A stretch of DNA of 64,000 bases from Rhynchopus euleeides (lineage: Eukaryota > Euglenozoa > Diplonemea > Diplonemida > Diplonemidae): NCBI GenBank assembly GCA_963210315.1, contig OY723280.1, positions 1,984,001 to 2,048,000 of the forward strand. The letters run 5' to 3'. A model generated the notes under the pieces. That model saw nothing but the letters and a program-made list of their open reading frames with translations, was not told the origin of the DNA and did no database searches. Below, one piece after another: positions 40,592 through 51,804 of the stretch (positions are counted from its first letter, which is position 1; every line of letters begins with the position of its first letter). Made by a program: the position numbers and the translations under genes.

Positions 40592-42008
40592 TACACTGAC
40601 CCCCCCCACCCCCCCGACGTTCACGACCCCCCAGAAAATTACCCCAGCCCCTGCCCCCCCCCCCCCCAAGCCGACGCGCCGCCTTCCTGTGCGAAGCACT
40701 GCCGCATAGAAAGGAGATCACTTTGCGTGTGTTTGGCATGAGAAGTCGTTTCTGGTGTTCTGCGGAAAAGGCCTTTCTCCCCCTTCCCCCTTCGGTGTCT
40801 CCCCACCCCAGCTCTCTCTCTCTCTCTCACTCACGTAGCTCGTGGGTCGTCAGGTTTCTGGAGTGGTCTGGCGCACGCATCGCCAGACCCCCCCCCCCCC
40901 CACCCCTATCCCAGCCCACCATCCATTTACCCATGATTCGTCTTTCCCCTTGGGTCCTAATGATGAGGCCTTCCGGTCTGCATCTGGGCCTTGCGGTGTG
41001 TCTCTGCGGGCAGTCTGCTGCCCTGTCTGCTTCTTCGGCTTTCTCCCGTGTTCAGGCTGAGCGTGGAGGGGGGGGGGGTGCAGGAGAAGCTGAGCTGTCC
41101 AGAAGGTGTGGGTGTGGGTGTCTTCGCCGAGGAGATCGCATGAAGGCACCCCTGCGTATGCATGGGGTTTCGTGCAATAGTGTACACTTTACCATCCCGT
41201 CCCCCCCCCCTCTCCCCCTCTGCCAACGGCTTCCGCTTAGTTGTGTGGTGCATGATGCACAATTTTTTTGGGCGAAACGTGTCGCGTGGTTTGCAGGGTG
41301 TGATGACATTCGCTGCACGTTTTTGTTGTTATTGATGACCAAGAGGCTCAACAAAAACCTTTTCGAAAATGGAATCATGCATTTGATATAACGTGATCGG
41401 GAACGTTAAAACGCCCGGCGTGTGTGTAGTGTCCTTTCGTCAGAACTCCGTCTCTTCGTGATGTGGGCGTCTGTGTGGTTGCCTTGGGGACAACAGTACC
41501 CCCTGTTCTCCATTGGGATTGCATCTTCGAAAGGGGGTGAGTGATTTGGGGATGTGATGTGATGTGACGGTAGATAGTCACATCAAGTGCAGCAGAGTGC
41601 TCGGTGTGCCCCACACTGCAGTCGACTGCAAAATGATTCATGTGTCCGACCGGACCTCTCTCCCCTCTCTCAGTTCTCCCACACACATATCGTCGTCAGG
41701 CTATTTCGAGCACCCGCACCCCTTCTCCCGAATGCAAATCAGAGTGAGTGAAAACCCCATGTCGCCGGCCGCTCTCCCACACCCCCTCCTTCCCCCCTGC
41801 CCCCAAGTGCCTTTGCCTGTGTGATGCTGAAGGAAGCCTTTGCCCCCAACAAATGATCTTTTTCCCGGTTTCATGGTCTCATCGTGGTCACCCCAGGCAG
41901 GGACGTCTGGCACCCCAACCCCCCAAACACACACCCAGTCTTCTCTCACCGCACTGCGCGCCCACCCCACCCCCACTGCAGGCCTGGGTGAGTTTGGCGT
42001 CTGGCGTC
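40592..42008. other. Intergenic, no gene supported
   Basis: C runs at 40601, 40651 and 40888, TC repeats near 40813-40828. An upstream exon of the following gene may hide at the right edge, where CCACTGCAG at 41973-41981 looks like an acceptor, but I cannot find its donor. Confidence 0.35.
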
Positions 42009-43130
42009 ATGTGGGGCACTCAGGAGTCCCGGCCTGACGGGCGGGCGATCCCCCCAGGGCAGCCGCACCGTGCACAGACACGGCGTGTGCAGGTGACGGA
42101 GCACGGTGTGGTGCCCGCCCCCCATCCTTCTGGGAAGAGCAGCCTGGTGCAGCCCGAGCGCTCGCCCAGGCAGGTGATGATGGCGGAGCCTGTGGTGGCG
42201 TGCACCGAGCAGCCTGTGGGTAGACAGGGCGGTGGGGAGTGCCCGTCACCGCAGTCGCCGCAGCCGCTGCTGCGTGCTGGCGACGTCGAGCACATCCGTG
42301 GTATCAAGGACAAGGCGCAGCGCACCCAGGCGAAGATCGAGGCTGTGGCGCGTGTGATCTACGAGCTGGCACAGCAGGAGCAGCCTGTGGAGGCAGAGTG
42401 GAGGTCTGTCGAGGCGCCTGCTCTGCCTGCGCCGCCGCCGTCGCAGGTTCCGCATGCGGCAGCGCTGCAGCAGCAGGCGTGGCAGCACCAGCAGCAGATG
42501 GCCCAAAGACAGGTGGAGCAGCAGCACATGATGCTGCAGCTGAAGCGCCAGCAACAAGACGTGCAGCAGCAGCAGCAACACCAGCAGCAGCAGAATCAGC
42601 GGGTGGCACCCGCCATCCCCACCCCCGCCACCACCCACACCCCTGCCACTGTCACTCTGCCGCCTCCGCCTCCGGCTGCTCTTGTGGCTGCACAGCACCG
42701 CACTGTATCGAGCCCTGCCAGGGACAGGCACCTGCGTGGCATTGTGCGTGTGCCGCCACCTCCGCCCTTCCAGAAGATGCACGCTGCCGACTACAGGCGT
42801 GTCGTGGACCTGGCCTATGCGGCTGCCAAGGCGCATGGGTTGGGCCCTGCGGACTACGAGCAGCATATGCACGAGCCGGAAGCACGCGACTTCTCCCCGC
42901 AGCAGGCTGGCAAGCCTGCGGGAGGCGTGCGGCACGCCAGCCCTGCACACCCGCAGACGCGGCAGGGGCAACGGGGCCCGGCACGAAGCCCGTCACCCGA
43001 ACAGCCGCACAGGCAGGGCGGGGCAGACAAGGCTGCCAGGGGTGGCGACTCACGCGAGCGTGCCTACTGGAAGCGCTTCCTGCGGGAGTGGGAGCGGGGT
43101 GCCGGGGATCACATCCTGCATGCCCAGTGA
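42009..43130 (+). CDS. Gln/Pro-rich hypothetical protein
   Basis: 373 residues from ATG 42009; the frame is open further upstream, so an earlier exon is possible. Around residues 95-125 a helix (GDVEHIRGIKDKAQRTQAKI) starts a coiled-coil-prone stretch that passes into a Gln-rich block (about 155-200), then a Pro/Thr/Ala-rich linker. A compact segment near 255-295 (MHAADYRRVVDLAYAAAKAH) looks helical and folded. The C-terminus is basic and disordered, ending ERAYWKRFLREWERGAGDHIL. No family recognised. The strong codon bias and lack of stops over 1.1 kb support a gene; poly-Q/P composition suggests a scaffold or transcription-related role, not more. Confidence 0.6.
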   Translation: MWGTQESRPDGRAIPPGQPHRAQTRRVQVTEHGVVPAPHPSGKSSLVQPERSPRQVMMAEPVVACTEQPVGRQGGGECPSPQSPQPLLRAGDVEHIRGIKDKAQRTQAKIEAVARVIYELAQQEQPVEAEWRSVEAPALPAPPPSQVPHAAALQQQAWQHQQQMAQRQVEQQHMMLQLKRQQQDVQQQQQHQQQQNQRVAPAIPTPATTHTPATVTLPPPPPAALVAAQHRTVSSPARDRHLRGIVRVPPPPPFQKMHAADYRRVVDLAYAAAKAHGLGPADYEQHMHEPEARDFSPQQAGKPAGGVRHASPAHPQTRQGQRGPARSPSPEQPHRQGGADKAARGGDSRERAYWKRFLREWERGAGDHILHAQ

Positions 43131-46100
43131 GGGGGAGGGGGCAGCAAGGGAGGCACTCACAAGTGGGGCGCCATGCTGGCGTGCTGGCAGAGGGAGTAAT
43201 TTACTGGGATGGTTTCGGCTCCTGTGCGTGAGGCGCATATTGGAGGCAACACCACCCGATGCGGATGTCTTTTTTGTCCGTGCAACCAACAGGCAAAAGG
43301 GCAGAGATGCAGCGAGAATGGGGCCTTTCAAGGGCATATTTCTTGCGGATCGTGCGCGCTCCCTTCCCGACATTCTGAAAGCTATCTCGCGAAAGCTGCT
43401 GCACATTCTCGACAGCATATCGCGACCCCCCGACCACCACCACCACCCCCACCCCGTTCCCTGCTGAGCCCCCAAGTCCTGGGTAAGACGTTAAACTGCC
43501 TGGGGGGGCCGTCCCCGGACCATGACGGGTGCCTGCACCAGGAGTCTAGCACGGCCGTGGTCCAGGGCATGACCGAAAACTGCTTGGGTAACGAGGCTCC
43601 CCAGACCAGGATGGGTGGAGACACCCGGAGTCTAAATAGTCACACCACGTCAGGCCAGACCTTCGCATTGCACTCCGCGAAGACTGCCACACAGCCGCGG
43701 GGCAGGTGTGCAGCCTGTGGAAAACCTCGTACAGAAAAGACTGTAAGGGACGACAGCCCCGCCGAGGCGATACAGCGCCAGACGCGGCCCGAGTTTCTGG
43801 AGACCGACCGGGGAACTGGTTCGTCTTCAGGATAAGCGCCTCACAGAGGACTGATCCTCACCTGTGTGATCCGTGAACCTCAGCCCCATGGTGCTGGAGT
43901 GGAGCGGGTGCCTCGACCTCTTTTCGGGTTTTTTTCTATTTCTTTATTTTCTTTTGGGTGCGTCCACCAAAGAAAACGTGGCCACCCACTCGCAGAGGCT
44001 CCCGAAAGCTCCAGCATCAGCTCGAGGTTCATGGAGTAGATCGGTGTCTCCAGAAGAAGGGGATGTCCGGTCGAAGAAGACAAACGACGAAGACAACCAC
44101 ACAGGCCGCACAAAAAAAAAACCCCCGTCTTCGCGCAGCTTCCACATGACCAGCCCAACAGCCTGAGGCCATGCCGGACTGCCCCCGTGCTCCAAAGCAA
44201 CACACGAGGAACGAAGCCACCCTGACACTGACGGTGTGGCAGTATGACGTCCCGTCACTCTTTCCTGTGCTGACCGGCATTGGATTTGGCTTCTCGTGGG
44301 GTAGGCGTGGCCATCCGTGTCTGTGTGGGCGGTGCTCGCCTTCTTTGATTTGTCGTCGCAAGGCTGAAGCTACGCCCGAGCCTTTGCTGATCACCCGACC
44401 AGGCCAGAGCTGATCTTTAGAGGCGGTTATCAGAACAAAAGGTGATTCGCCACGAAGGGAACATCAACAAGCCAAATGGGACCCCTCTCTCTCTGCCAAG
44501 CTGTGTGCCAGCCACCCGATTTGGCCTGAGTTTAGTTCCGGTGGAGGTTGAGCCGGAGTTTCGGCGTCCTCCAAAAGCTGGTGGTTTCAGTCGGGCGCAT
44601 GCCTTTTTGTGGAATAAAGTGGCTCGTAGCAATTCTGAACGAAATACCTCTCCCAAAAAACGAGATTAATGCAGAGGGTGGAGTACTGCCTCCACCCTGT
44701 GTCACCCAAGCAAATCCTGTATCCGCCCGCCATGCCTGCACAGCAGGACCTTCTCCACCCCCTCAGGGCGAACAACTCTGCGCACCCCAGCCCCAGCCCC
44801 AGGCCAGGCAACCCCCCGTAGCATACGGGCCACATCGCCGTCTTGTTCTTCTGTCTTTTATTAGCCCCACTCCTCGTCCCTCCACCCTTGCTTCATACTC
44901 ACTTCGATATGCCCCCCCAAGAAGCGATAACCATTTGCGGGGGGTTGGGGGCAGCAAGAAGCGAAGAGAATTGGAAAGGGTAAATGGGATGCCTCCCATC
45001 CCGGACATGGGGGAGTGGGAGGGGGGGGAAATTTTTAGTCTTCAGGTGGGGTTTTTCCCCTCGATCAGCTCATCATCCCGCTTCTAAACACATCATCGAC
45101 GGTGCACGCTTTCCCTCGTTGTCGTTTTTCTGTTTGAACGATTTGAACGATTTTTTGTTGGCTGTGTCTCTGAGACCCCTTGTGGAGAGGGAGGACGCTG
45201 TTTCGGGGTTGATAGGATGCGAGGTGCAAAGATATTCTTCACCCACACTGTGTGTGAGCAGAAAGTGTCACGGCAGCCACAAGCCAGACGGTGCTCCGCA
45301 CCCGACTCGCATCCACCCGCCACAGGGCTTGAGGTTAAACCAATAAACGGATCCCCAGTCCGCGCAGTCCCCCCCCCCCCCCCCCCCCATCCCGCAACAA
45401 ATGGCGATCACTTCTTCTCCGTTCGGCGTTCTGCCTTAAACCTCACCCCCCCTGTCCCGCGCGCAGCGGCAAGCTCTGGTAACAGGGGCCTTACGATGCC
45501 GTCTGGCGAAAATATATTTCCTTGTTCTCCCCGACCCCCTCCCGCCCCCCCCCCCCCCCTAGTTAGTGTTGCGCGGTGCAACAGAATAACAGAAGCAGCG
45601 AGAAGAGGTGCGAAGGTGGGGGGGAATGCCCCAACACACACGTGGAAAAAAAAGGCCCCGCCCGCCCCACCCCACCCCACCCCACCACTCCCTTGCAGGA
45701 TGACAGTCATGCCGCTGAGCTGCGTGAACAACCCCGCCCGCCCCTACCCCCACCCCACCCCCACGCAGCACGCCCTGTGTGGTGTCTCCGGGTCAACTAT
45801 CCTCGTTCTTCTCTCTCCCCCCCTTCACGACCACGGTTTGGGCCCCCTCCCACACCCTCCTCTCGGATGCATTGGGTTGGGTCTTGGAAGGCAGCGAAAC
45901 AAATCGCGTGCCGGCCCAGGGTGACCCGACGGAGACGAATTTGGATATCATCCAAAAAAAAGCCCCCTGCTATCCACCTCGGCTTTCTCGTCGGCTTCGG
46001 GTTTGGTTTGCAAGCATGAAAATCTGTTGTTTTTATTTTGTGAGAACCCACAGCTCGTTGGGTTGGGGGGGGGGGGGGAAAGAGGGTGGTTTTCCCACCC

Positions 46101-46529
46101 CCGTCACGACGAGATTCAGGTGTCATTCCCACACCTCTGTGCTGCGTGTGATTTTGGGTTTTTTTTCTCTCTTTTGTTTTGAAAAAGTGTTTCGGGCGTA
46201 TCCCCCCGACTCAATACGATACTCTTCACCCCCAGCCTTCCGCCAACGCGCCACCCCCCGGCAGGCTGTTGCCTTACCGTTCTGCGAGGGTTGTGCTCCC
46301 CGACGCAGGAAACTGTGCAGCAGCAGTGCCAACTCCTTTGCAGAACATCACTTCTCTTCTCTTCTCTCTTTGGCCCTTCCCACTCTCCTTCATAGTAACC
46401 ACCACACACAGCTCCAAGTGTGTGCGGTGTCGCATTGCTGTGCCTGGGCACAGCCAGAGGGTGTTCCCACGCTGGCCGCAGCAGGGCACCCCCGGGTGTG
46501 TCCTCTCCGCCTTTTAAACACACAGCATG
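43131..46529. other. Long intergenic stretch, no gene supported
   Basis: Open frames on both strands are short, overlap one another, and match no family. Notable are C runs at 45370-45388 and 45550-45560, CCCCACCCCA tracts at 45660-45680, and a T-rich strand near 46150. Non-coding RNA or rapidly evolving short genes cannot be excluded. Confidence 0.4.
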
Positions 46530-46642
46530 GGGGGGCCCTCGCTACCAGATGTGACCAGAGAGTGAGAAAAGGTGACCAACAGCCCCACTTTCCCCTCACT
46601 GACTGACGAGCTGTGTGACTGGCAGCAGACCCCCCCCCCCCC
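46530..46642. mobile_element. Diverged short inverted-repeat element, GGGG-CCTCGCTAC family
   Basis: The left end GGGGGGCCCTCGCTACCAG matches the element at 7309-7418, and the interior shares GTGACCAGAGAGTGAG-like words. The right end (GACTGGCAGCAGACCCCC) is diverged and runs into a C run. Confidence 0.45.
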
Positions 46643-46644
46643 CC

Positions 46645-47795
46645 TAGGGGGGGTCAAATGGGGGTGACAAACACGATTTTTCAAAAAACCGGCGCAGAGG
46701 CCCCAAAGCCCCCGTAAACCCTCCAAACCCCCCCAGATCGGTCCGGAAACCCATCGAACCCCACTTTTCCACCATTCCGGGCACCTCAGGTGCCCGAATT
46801 GGGGTACCTAAATTTTGTGCCACCGTTTGGTACCGTACAGTGCCACTGTGTGGGAGGTTGGAAAAGAAAATGCCCCAACACACCACATCTGAGGGTTGCA
46901 ATGCATGTTGCTTGCCAACCACGTCATCCGGTGGGTGTCAGGCGCTATGTAGGTGGCATTAGCCAGGTCTTCGATGTGTTCTGGCTTGTATATATACCTC
47001 CCTGCCTGCGGCACAGGCACTGCCTTTGTCCCCCACACCAGCCACAGAGAGCGTATTGTACTCGGTCCACGGTTGCTGATTCATTGTGATGCGTTGTATC
47101 CTCGAGTGAACGTCACACACTAGTGGCACCACCACCCGCCATCCGAGAGCTGTATTGACTTTGCGCGCTTCCGTTGTATTCACCTCGCCACGCATATTGC
47201 ACCGTTCAGTACCAGTGCTCTTGGGCCAGGCAAAGTAGACCGCAGCAACTACCAATTCTGGCACAATGGGTACCACGACAGCGCACTTCATGTGTTCCCG
47301 GAATGTACAGCTCGTGTTGCAACAGTCGTTGTCAACACATCCCGGTTGTGGAGCACTGCTGCACAGGAATCACACGACCATCTGGACTGTTCCGTACCTA
47401 CAGGCAGCCTCCCGGTGCATGGTGGCAGGGAGGTATATATACAAGCCAGAACACATCGAAGACCTGGCTAATGCCACCTACATAGCGCCTGACACCCACC
47501 GGATGACGTGGTTGGCAAGCAACATGCATTGCAACCCTCAGATGTGGTGTGTTGGGGCATTTTCTTTTCCAACCTCCCACACAGTGGCACTGTACGGTAC
47601 CAAACGGTGGCACAAAATTTAGGTACCCCAATTCGGGCACCTGAGGTGCCCGGAATGGTGGAAAAGTGGGGTTCGATGGGTTTCCGGACCGATCTGGGGG
47701 GGTTTGGAGGGTTTACGGGGGCTTTGGGGCCTCTGCGCCGGTTTTTTGAAAAATCGTGTTTGTCCACGTAAAAGGGTGGCATTTGACCCCCCCTA
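46645..47795. mobile_element. Foldback element with ~360-bp near-identical arms
   Basis: The left arm (46645-47006) and right arm (47424-47795) are inverse copies with very few differences, apart from a small indel near the outer ends. The ends read TAGGGGGGGTCAAATG and its complement with TA outermost, so TA target duplication is likely. The 417-bp centre differs. Both arms encode outwards the same short peptide (RYIYKPEHIEDLANAT, MTWLASNMHC), which on the plus strand ends an ORF at 47266-47622. It may be the C-terminus of a lost transposase, trapped by an inverted duplication. The near-identity shows recent origin or arm homogenisation. Confidence 0.8.
47266..47622 (+). CDS. Short ORF of the foldback element, unknown
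   Basis: 118 residues, starting in the centre and running through the right arm. Cys/His-rich start (FMCSRNVQ, THPGCGALLHRNH), then TTIWTVPYLQAASRCMV and the arm-encoded tail. On the minus strand the centre plus left arm encode the same tail in a related way (46808-47038). No known family. May be a truncated transposase remnant. Confidence 0.35.
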   Translation: MGTTTAHFMCSRNVQLVLQQSLSTHPGCGALLHRNHTTIWTVPYLQAASRCMVAGRYIYKPEHIEDLANATYIAPDTHRMTWLASNMHCNPQMWCVGAFSFPTSHTVALYGTKRWHKI

Positions 47796-47886
47796 CCCCC
47801 CCCCCCCCGTGGCACTGCACAAAAAAGCAAACAGATTTTCTTACCTATCACCCCCCCGTGGCACTGTGATTTGCAGTTCGGTCTCA

Positions 47887-47995
47887 GGGGGTCTTCGCTG
47901 GCCGTTATCCTCCGTCAATCTCCGTCAGTTTTCAGCCAATTCAACAGGGAATTCACCAAAATGCACTGACGGTCACACCGTAGCGAAGACCCCCT
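47887..47995. mobile_element. Short inverted-repeat element, GGGG-TCTTCGCT family, copy 3
   Basis: About 109 bp between GGGGGTCTTCGCT and AGCGAAGACCCCC, with TCA on both sides as a 3-bp target duplication. Same terminal design as 7309-7418 and 8533-8642. The interior CTCCGTCAATCTCCGTCAG differs from the other copies. Confidence 0.75.
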
Positions 47996-48818
47996 CAGAG
48001 ATAAGAACAAAGAGTTGGGGGGTGATATGGGATGCTCCGTACCACCCCCCCCCCCCCCTGTGTATGTGTCACCCCCTAAGAAGGTGTTTTTTATGTCACC
48101 CCCCCTCCCGATTATTGCACCTGTGGGGGGGGGGGGGGTGACATATCAAGTGAAAAAAGTGAGGGAAGCAAAGGCTGGACAGTAGGTGCAGCAATAAAAG
48201 TCGCTTGTTGTGTAAACCCACCCACCCCCCCCCCCCTCCTCCCCCTCCCCCCCCCCCCCGGCACAGGCTGTTCCAGCACACCGCTGCTCTGCCTCCTTCC
48301 TACATCCCCCCCGGAGGACCCCCCCCCCCCTGGAGGACCCCCCCTCCTCCCCCTCCCCCCCCCTGCCCACTCCACCGCCACCACCCCCTCCTCCCCGCAA
48401 GGGGTTCGAAGCGGAGGATGCCCGGGTGGGTCGGGGAGGGGAGGTCGATAGCCCCGACACTGCTCACAAGCTGGCACCTGTGGGTGGCGACAGCCTGGCA
48501 GTGTGGCCTGCTCGACCCCCGGGGTTTTTGCTGCGGTGTGGGGGGGGGGGGGGGGAGGGATCCCGTGTGGCGCACATTTTCAGATGTGTGTCGCGCGGGG
48601 GGTTTCTGTTTCTGTGTGTGCCGATACTGTGTTGCCACCAGGGGGGGGGGGGGTGGGTGGGTGGGGTGGGTGGGGCGCATCGGAGGGGGAGAATTTGGAC
48701 GAGAACTCCACCACCCCCCTCCCCCCCCCCCCCCCAAAGCCATGCGGCGGAAGAGCGGACGTCATCCCCTCAAGAAGGCCCATTCCCTTCCCCCCCCCCC
48801 CCCTCCCTCCTCCCGTTT
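47996..48818. other. C/G-tract spacer, no gene
   Basis: At least eight C or G runs of 10 or more (48043, 48124, 48226, 48250, 48318, 48538, 48638, 48718, 48790). Open frames here are Pro- or Gly-rich artefacts of these runs. Assembly in this part should be treated with care. Confidence 0.5.
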
Positions 48819-49151
48819 CACGGTGGGATCTTGTAATTTATTACATGTATAACTACATGTATAAAGGGCCCAATATACTTGGTTTTTACTGGTCACATGG
48901 CAGTACGTGGGCAGTGAATACTTTCATTTTATTAGCACTTACTTGACACTAACATGTCACATATCCAGGTTTACTTCACACATACTTGTCATGTCAAGTA
49001 AAATACTTGCATGACAAGTCATGTACTTGTCATGCAACTATTTTTACTTGCATTGTTCTCAATGTACAAGTAAAATACTTGCATGACAAGTATTTTACAT
49101 GTAAAATACTTGTCATGCAAGTAAAATACATGTAGAATGCTTGCATGACAA

Positions 49152-49621
49152 GTATTTTACATGTATTTTACATGTATTTTACATGTATTTTACATGTATT
49201 TTACATGTATTTTACATGTATTTTACATGTATTTTACATGTATTTTACATGTATTTTACATGTATTTTACATGTATTTTACATGTATTTTACATGTATTT
49301 TACATGTATTTTACATGTATTTTACATGTATTTTACATGTATTTTACATGTATTTTACATGTATTTTACATGTATTTTACATGTATTTTACATGTATTTT
49401 ACATGTATTTTACATGTATTTTACATGTATTTTATATGTATTTTATATGTATTTTACATGTATTTTACATGTATTTTACATGTATTTTACATGTATTTTA
49501 CATGTATTTTACATGTATTTTACATGTATTTTACATGTATTTTACATGTATTTTACATGTATTTTACATGTATTTTACATGTATTTTACATGTATTTTAC
49601 ATGTATTTTACATGTATTTTG
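49152..49621 (+). repeat. TTTTACATGTA 11-bp array, block 1
   Basis: About 42 copies of the 11-mer TTTTACATGTA with two ATATGTA variants near 49433-49450. ACATGT is palindromic, so sites recur every helical turn on the same face. The 11-mer is open in all forward frames; the 11-residue repeat translations are not genes. Confidence 0.95.
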
Positions 49622-49987
49622 GTAAAACACACCCCGTGTGGTAGAGAAAATACGGCAAGAGTCTCGGTGGGTCGGAAGAGCAGATGGTTCCCGCAACAGC
49701 TCCCGGGGAGCGGCGGGTATTTCGCATAGGATGCCGGATGTGTGAACACGTTTGTGCGGTTTGCCCTGTGTTGTGTGAACATATGTGTATGTGTGTGTGT
49801 ATGCTCCACCCAACCCGACACATTTTCTGTACTTCAGACAGGTAAGGTCACTCGACACGCGGGGGGGGGGGTTTTTTGTGTGTGTTTTTTCTGCCAGCCG
49901 ACATCACTAGCGCCAGCGAGAAAAAAAAAGGGGGTGGAAGCGATCAATGCAAAAATCATCTGAAAGGAAGACTCGAGAGACTGCTGC
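49622..49987. other. Unique segment between two arrays
   Basis: 366 bp that splits the 11-bp arrays. A G run of 13 stands at 49861. GGTGGAAGCGATCAATGCAA at 49936-49955 resembles the DIRS repeat word GTGTGGAAGCGTCAACGCAA, so this may be a decayed fragment related to DIRS termini. No gene seen. Confidence 0.4.
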
Positions 49988-50684
49988 TGTATTTTACATG
50001 TATTTTACATGTATTTTACATGTATTTTACATGTATTTTACATGTATTTTACATGTATTTTACATGTATTTTACATGTATTTTACATGTATTTTACATGT
50101 ATTTTACATGTATTTTACATGTATTTTACATGTATTTTACATGTATTTTACATGTATTTTACATGTATTTTACATGTATTTTACATGTATTTTACATGTA
50201 TTTTACATGTATTTTACATGTATTTTACATGTATTTTACATGTATTTTACATGTATTTTACATGTATTTTACATGTATTTTACATGTATTTTACATGTAT
50301 TTTACATGTATTTTACATGTATTTTACATGTATTTTACATGTATTTTACATGTATTTTACATGTATTTTACATGTATTTTACATGTATTTTACATGTATT
50401 TTACATGTATTTTACATGTATTTTACATGTATTTTACATGTATTTTACATGTATTTTACATGTATTTTACATGTATTTTACATGTATTTTACATGTATTT
50501 TACATGTATTTTACATGTATTTTACATGTATTTTACATGTATTTTACATGTATTTTACATGTATTTTACATGTATTTTACATGTATTTTACATGTATTTT
50601 ACATGTATTTTACATGTATTTTACATGTATTTTACATGTATTTTACATGTATTTTACATGTATTTTACATGTATTTTACATGTA
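49988..50684 (+). repeat. TTTTACATGTA 11-bp array, block 2
   Basis: About 63 copies of the 11-mer with no variant that I can see. Blocks 2, 3 (51495-51804), 4 (55243-55497) and the 35-bp stub at 56306-56340 are interrupted only by pogo-like elements. They were therefore once a single array of about 1.3 kb. Confidence 0.95.
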
Positions 50685-51494
50685 CCGTAAACGGAAAAAG
50701 GGTGGACCGTAAAAATGTTCCAAGTTCCCAAAAAAAGGCCAAACGTTCCATCTTTTTTACGGTCCACTATTTATTGGGACTGCATATGGAAAAGACAATG
50801 CGATTTTCGCCCGCGGGCTGGTGGGTTGCGGGGCGCGGACTGCGGCCTCCACGCCGCAGACTCCCGCACGTAGGCCTCCCGACCTCCCAGCTTTGGACCC
50901 TCCCTCCACCACCGCAACCAACACCAGCAAGAGAAGCAAGTCCTCCCTGCGTGTGGAAAGGGCACGATCACCACCACTCACCTCGAGACTCACCCACCAC
51001 CACACCTCGAGAAGTGTAGTACCATGCAAGGAGCGTTCCGGTAGAAGTAAAAGTAGAACCTGATGCACGAGCCCACAAAAGCAGCCACAGTACGGCAGGG
51101 CGCGCAGACAGAAGCTGAGACCACCGGGCTCCCTCCAGATGTAAATTCGTGAATCAGTGCCCGGAAAATTCAGGGAAATCGTACTCCTTTAGTGTAGTAC
51201 ACCCTGCAGTAACTGTGGGAGAACAGTTCCCGGACGATGGTGAGCGCACACTCTGTGCTGAGGCTCTGTGGTGTTAATCCTGCAGCTTCAGTCGTACGAT
51301 TTCCTTGGTTCCTTCGCGACTTCGTCACGAAGGAACTCGTAAAAAAAACCGCCAAGTCCACTATCCCAACCGTAAAATAGGTGGACCGTAAAAATGTTCC
51401 AAGTTCCGGAAAAATCCCATTTGTTCCATCTTTTTTACGGTCCACCTATAGTACGGTTCACCTTTATTACGGTCCACAATATTTCCGTTTACGG
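50685..51494 (+). mobile_element. Pogo-like non-autonomous element family P, copy P2
   Basis: 810 bp, ends CCGTAAACGGAAA and complement, TA on both sides, inserted at CATG-TA of the 11-bp array. Near-identical to P1 (36446-37253) and P4, with the same internal deletion junction (CTCGAGAAG joined to TGTAGTACC). Confidence 0.95.
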
Positions 51495-51804
51495 TATTTT
51501 ACATGTATTTTACATGTATTTTACATGTATTTTACATGTATTTTACATGTATTTTACATGTATTTTACATGTATTTTACATGTATTTTACATGTATTTTA
51601 CATGTATTTTACATGTATTTTACATGTATTTTACATGTATTTTACATGTATTTTACATGTATTTTACATGTATTTTACATGTATTTTACATGTATTTTAC
51701 ATGTATTTTACATGTATTTTACATGTATTTTACATGTATTTTACATGTATTTTACATGTATTTTACATGTATTTTACATGTATTTTACATGTATTTTACA
51801 TGTA
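51495..51804 (+). repeat. TTTTACATGTA 11-bp array, block 3
   Basis: About 28 copies of the 11-mer between elements P2 and P3. Confidence 0.95.

Noticed and set aside
48400..48425. tRNA B-box-like GGTTCGAA
   Set aside because: The surrounding bases do not form a tRNA acceptor or anticodon arm. I found no convincing tRNA or rRNA anywhere, though a covariance search was not possible.
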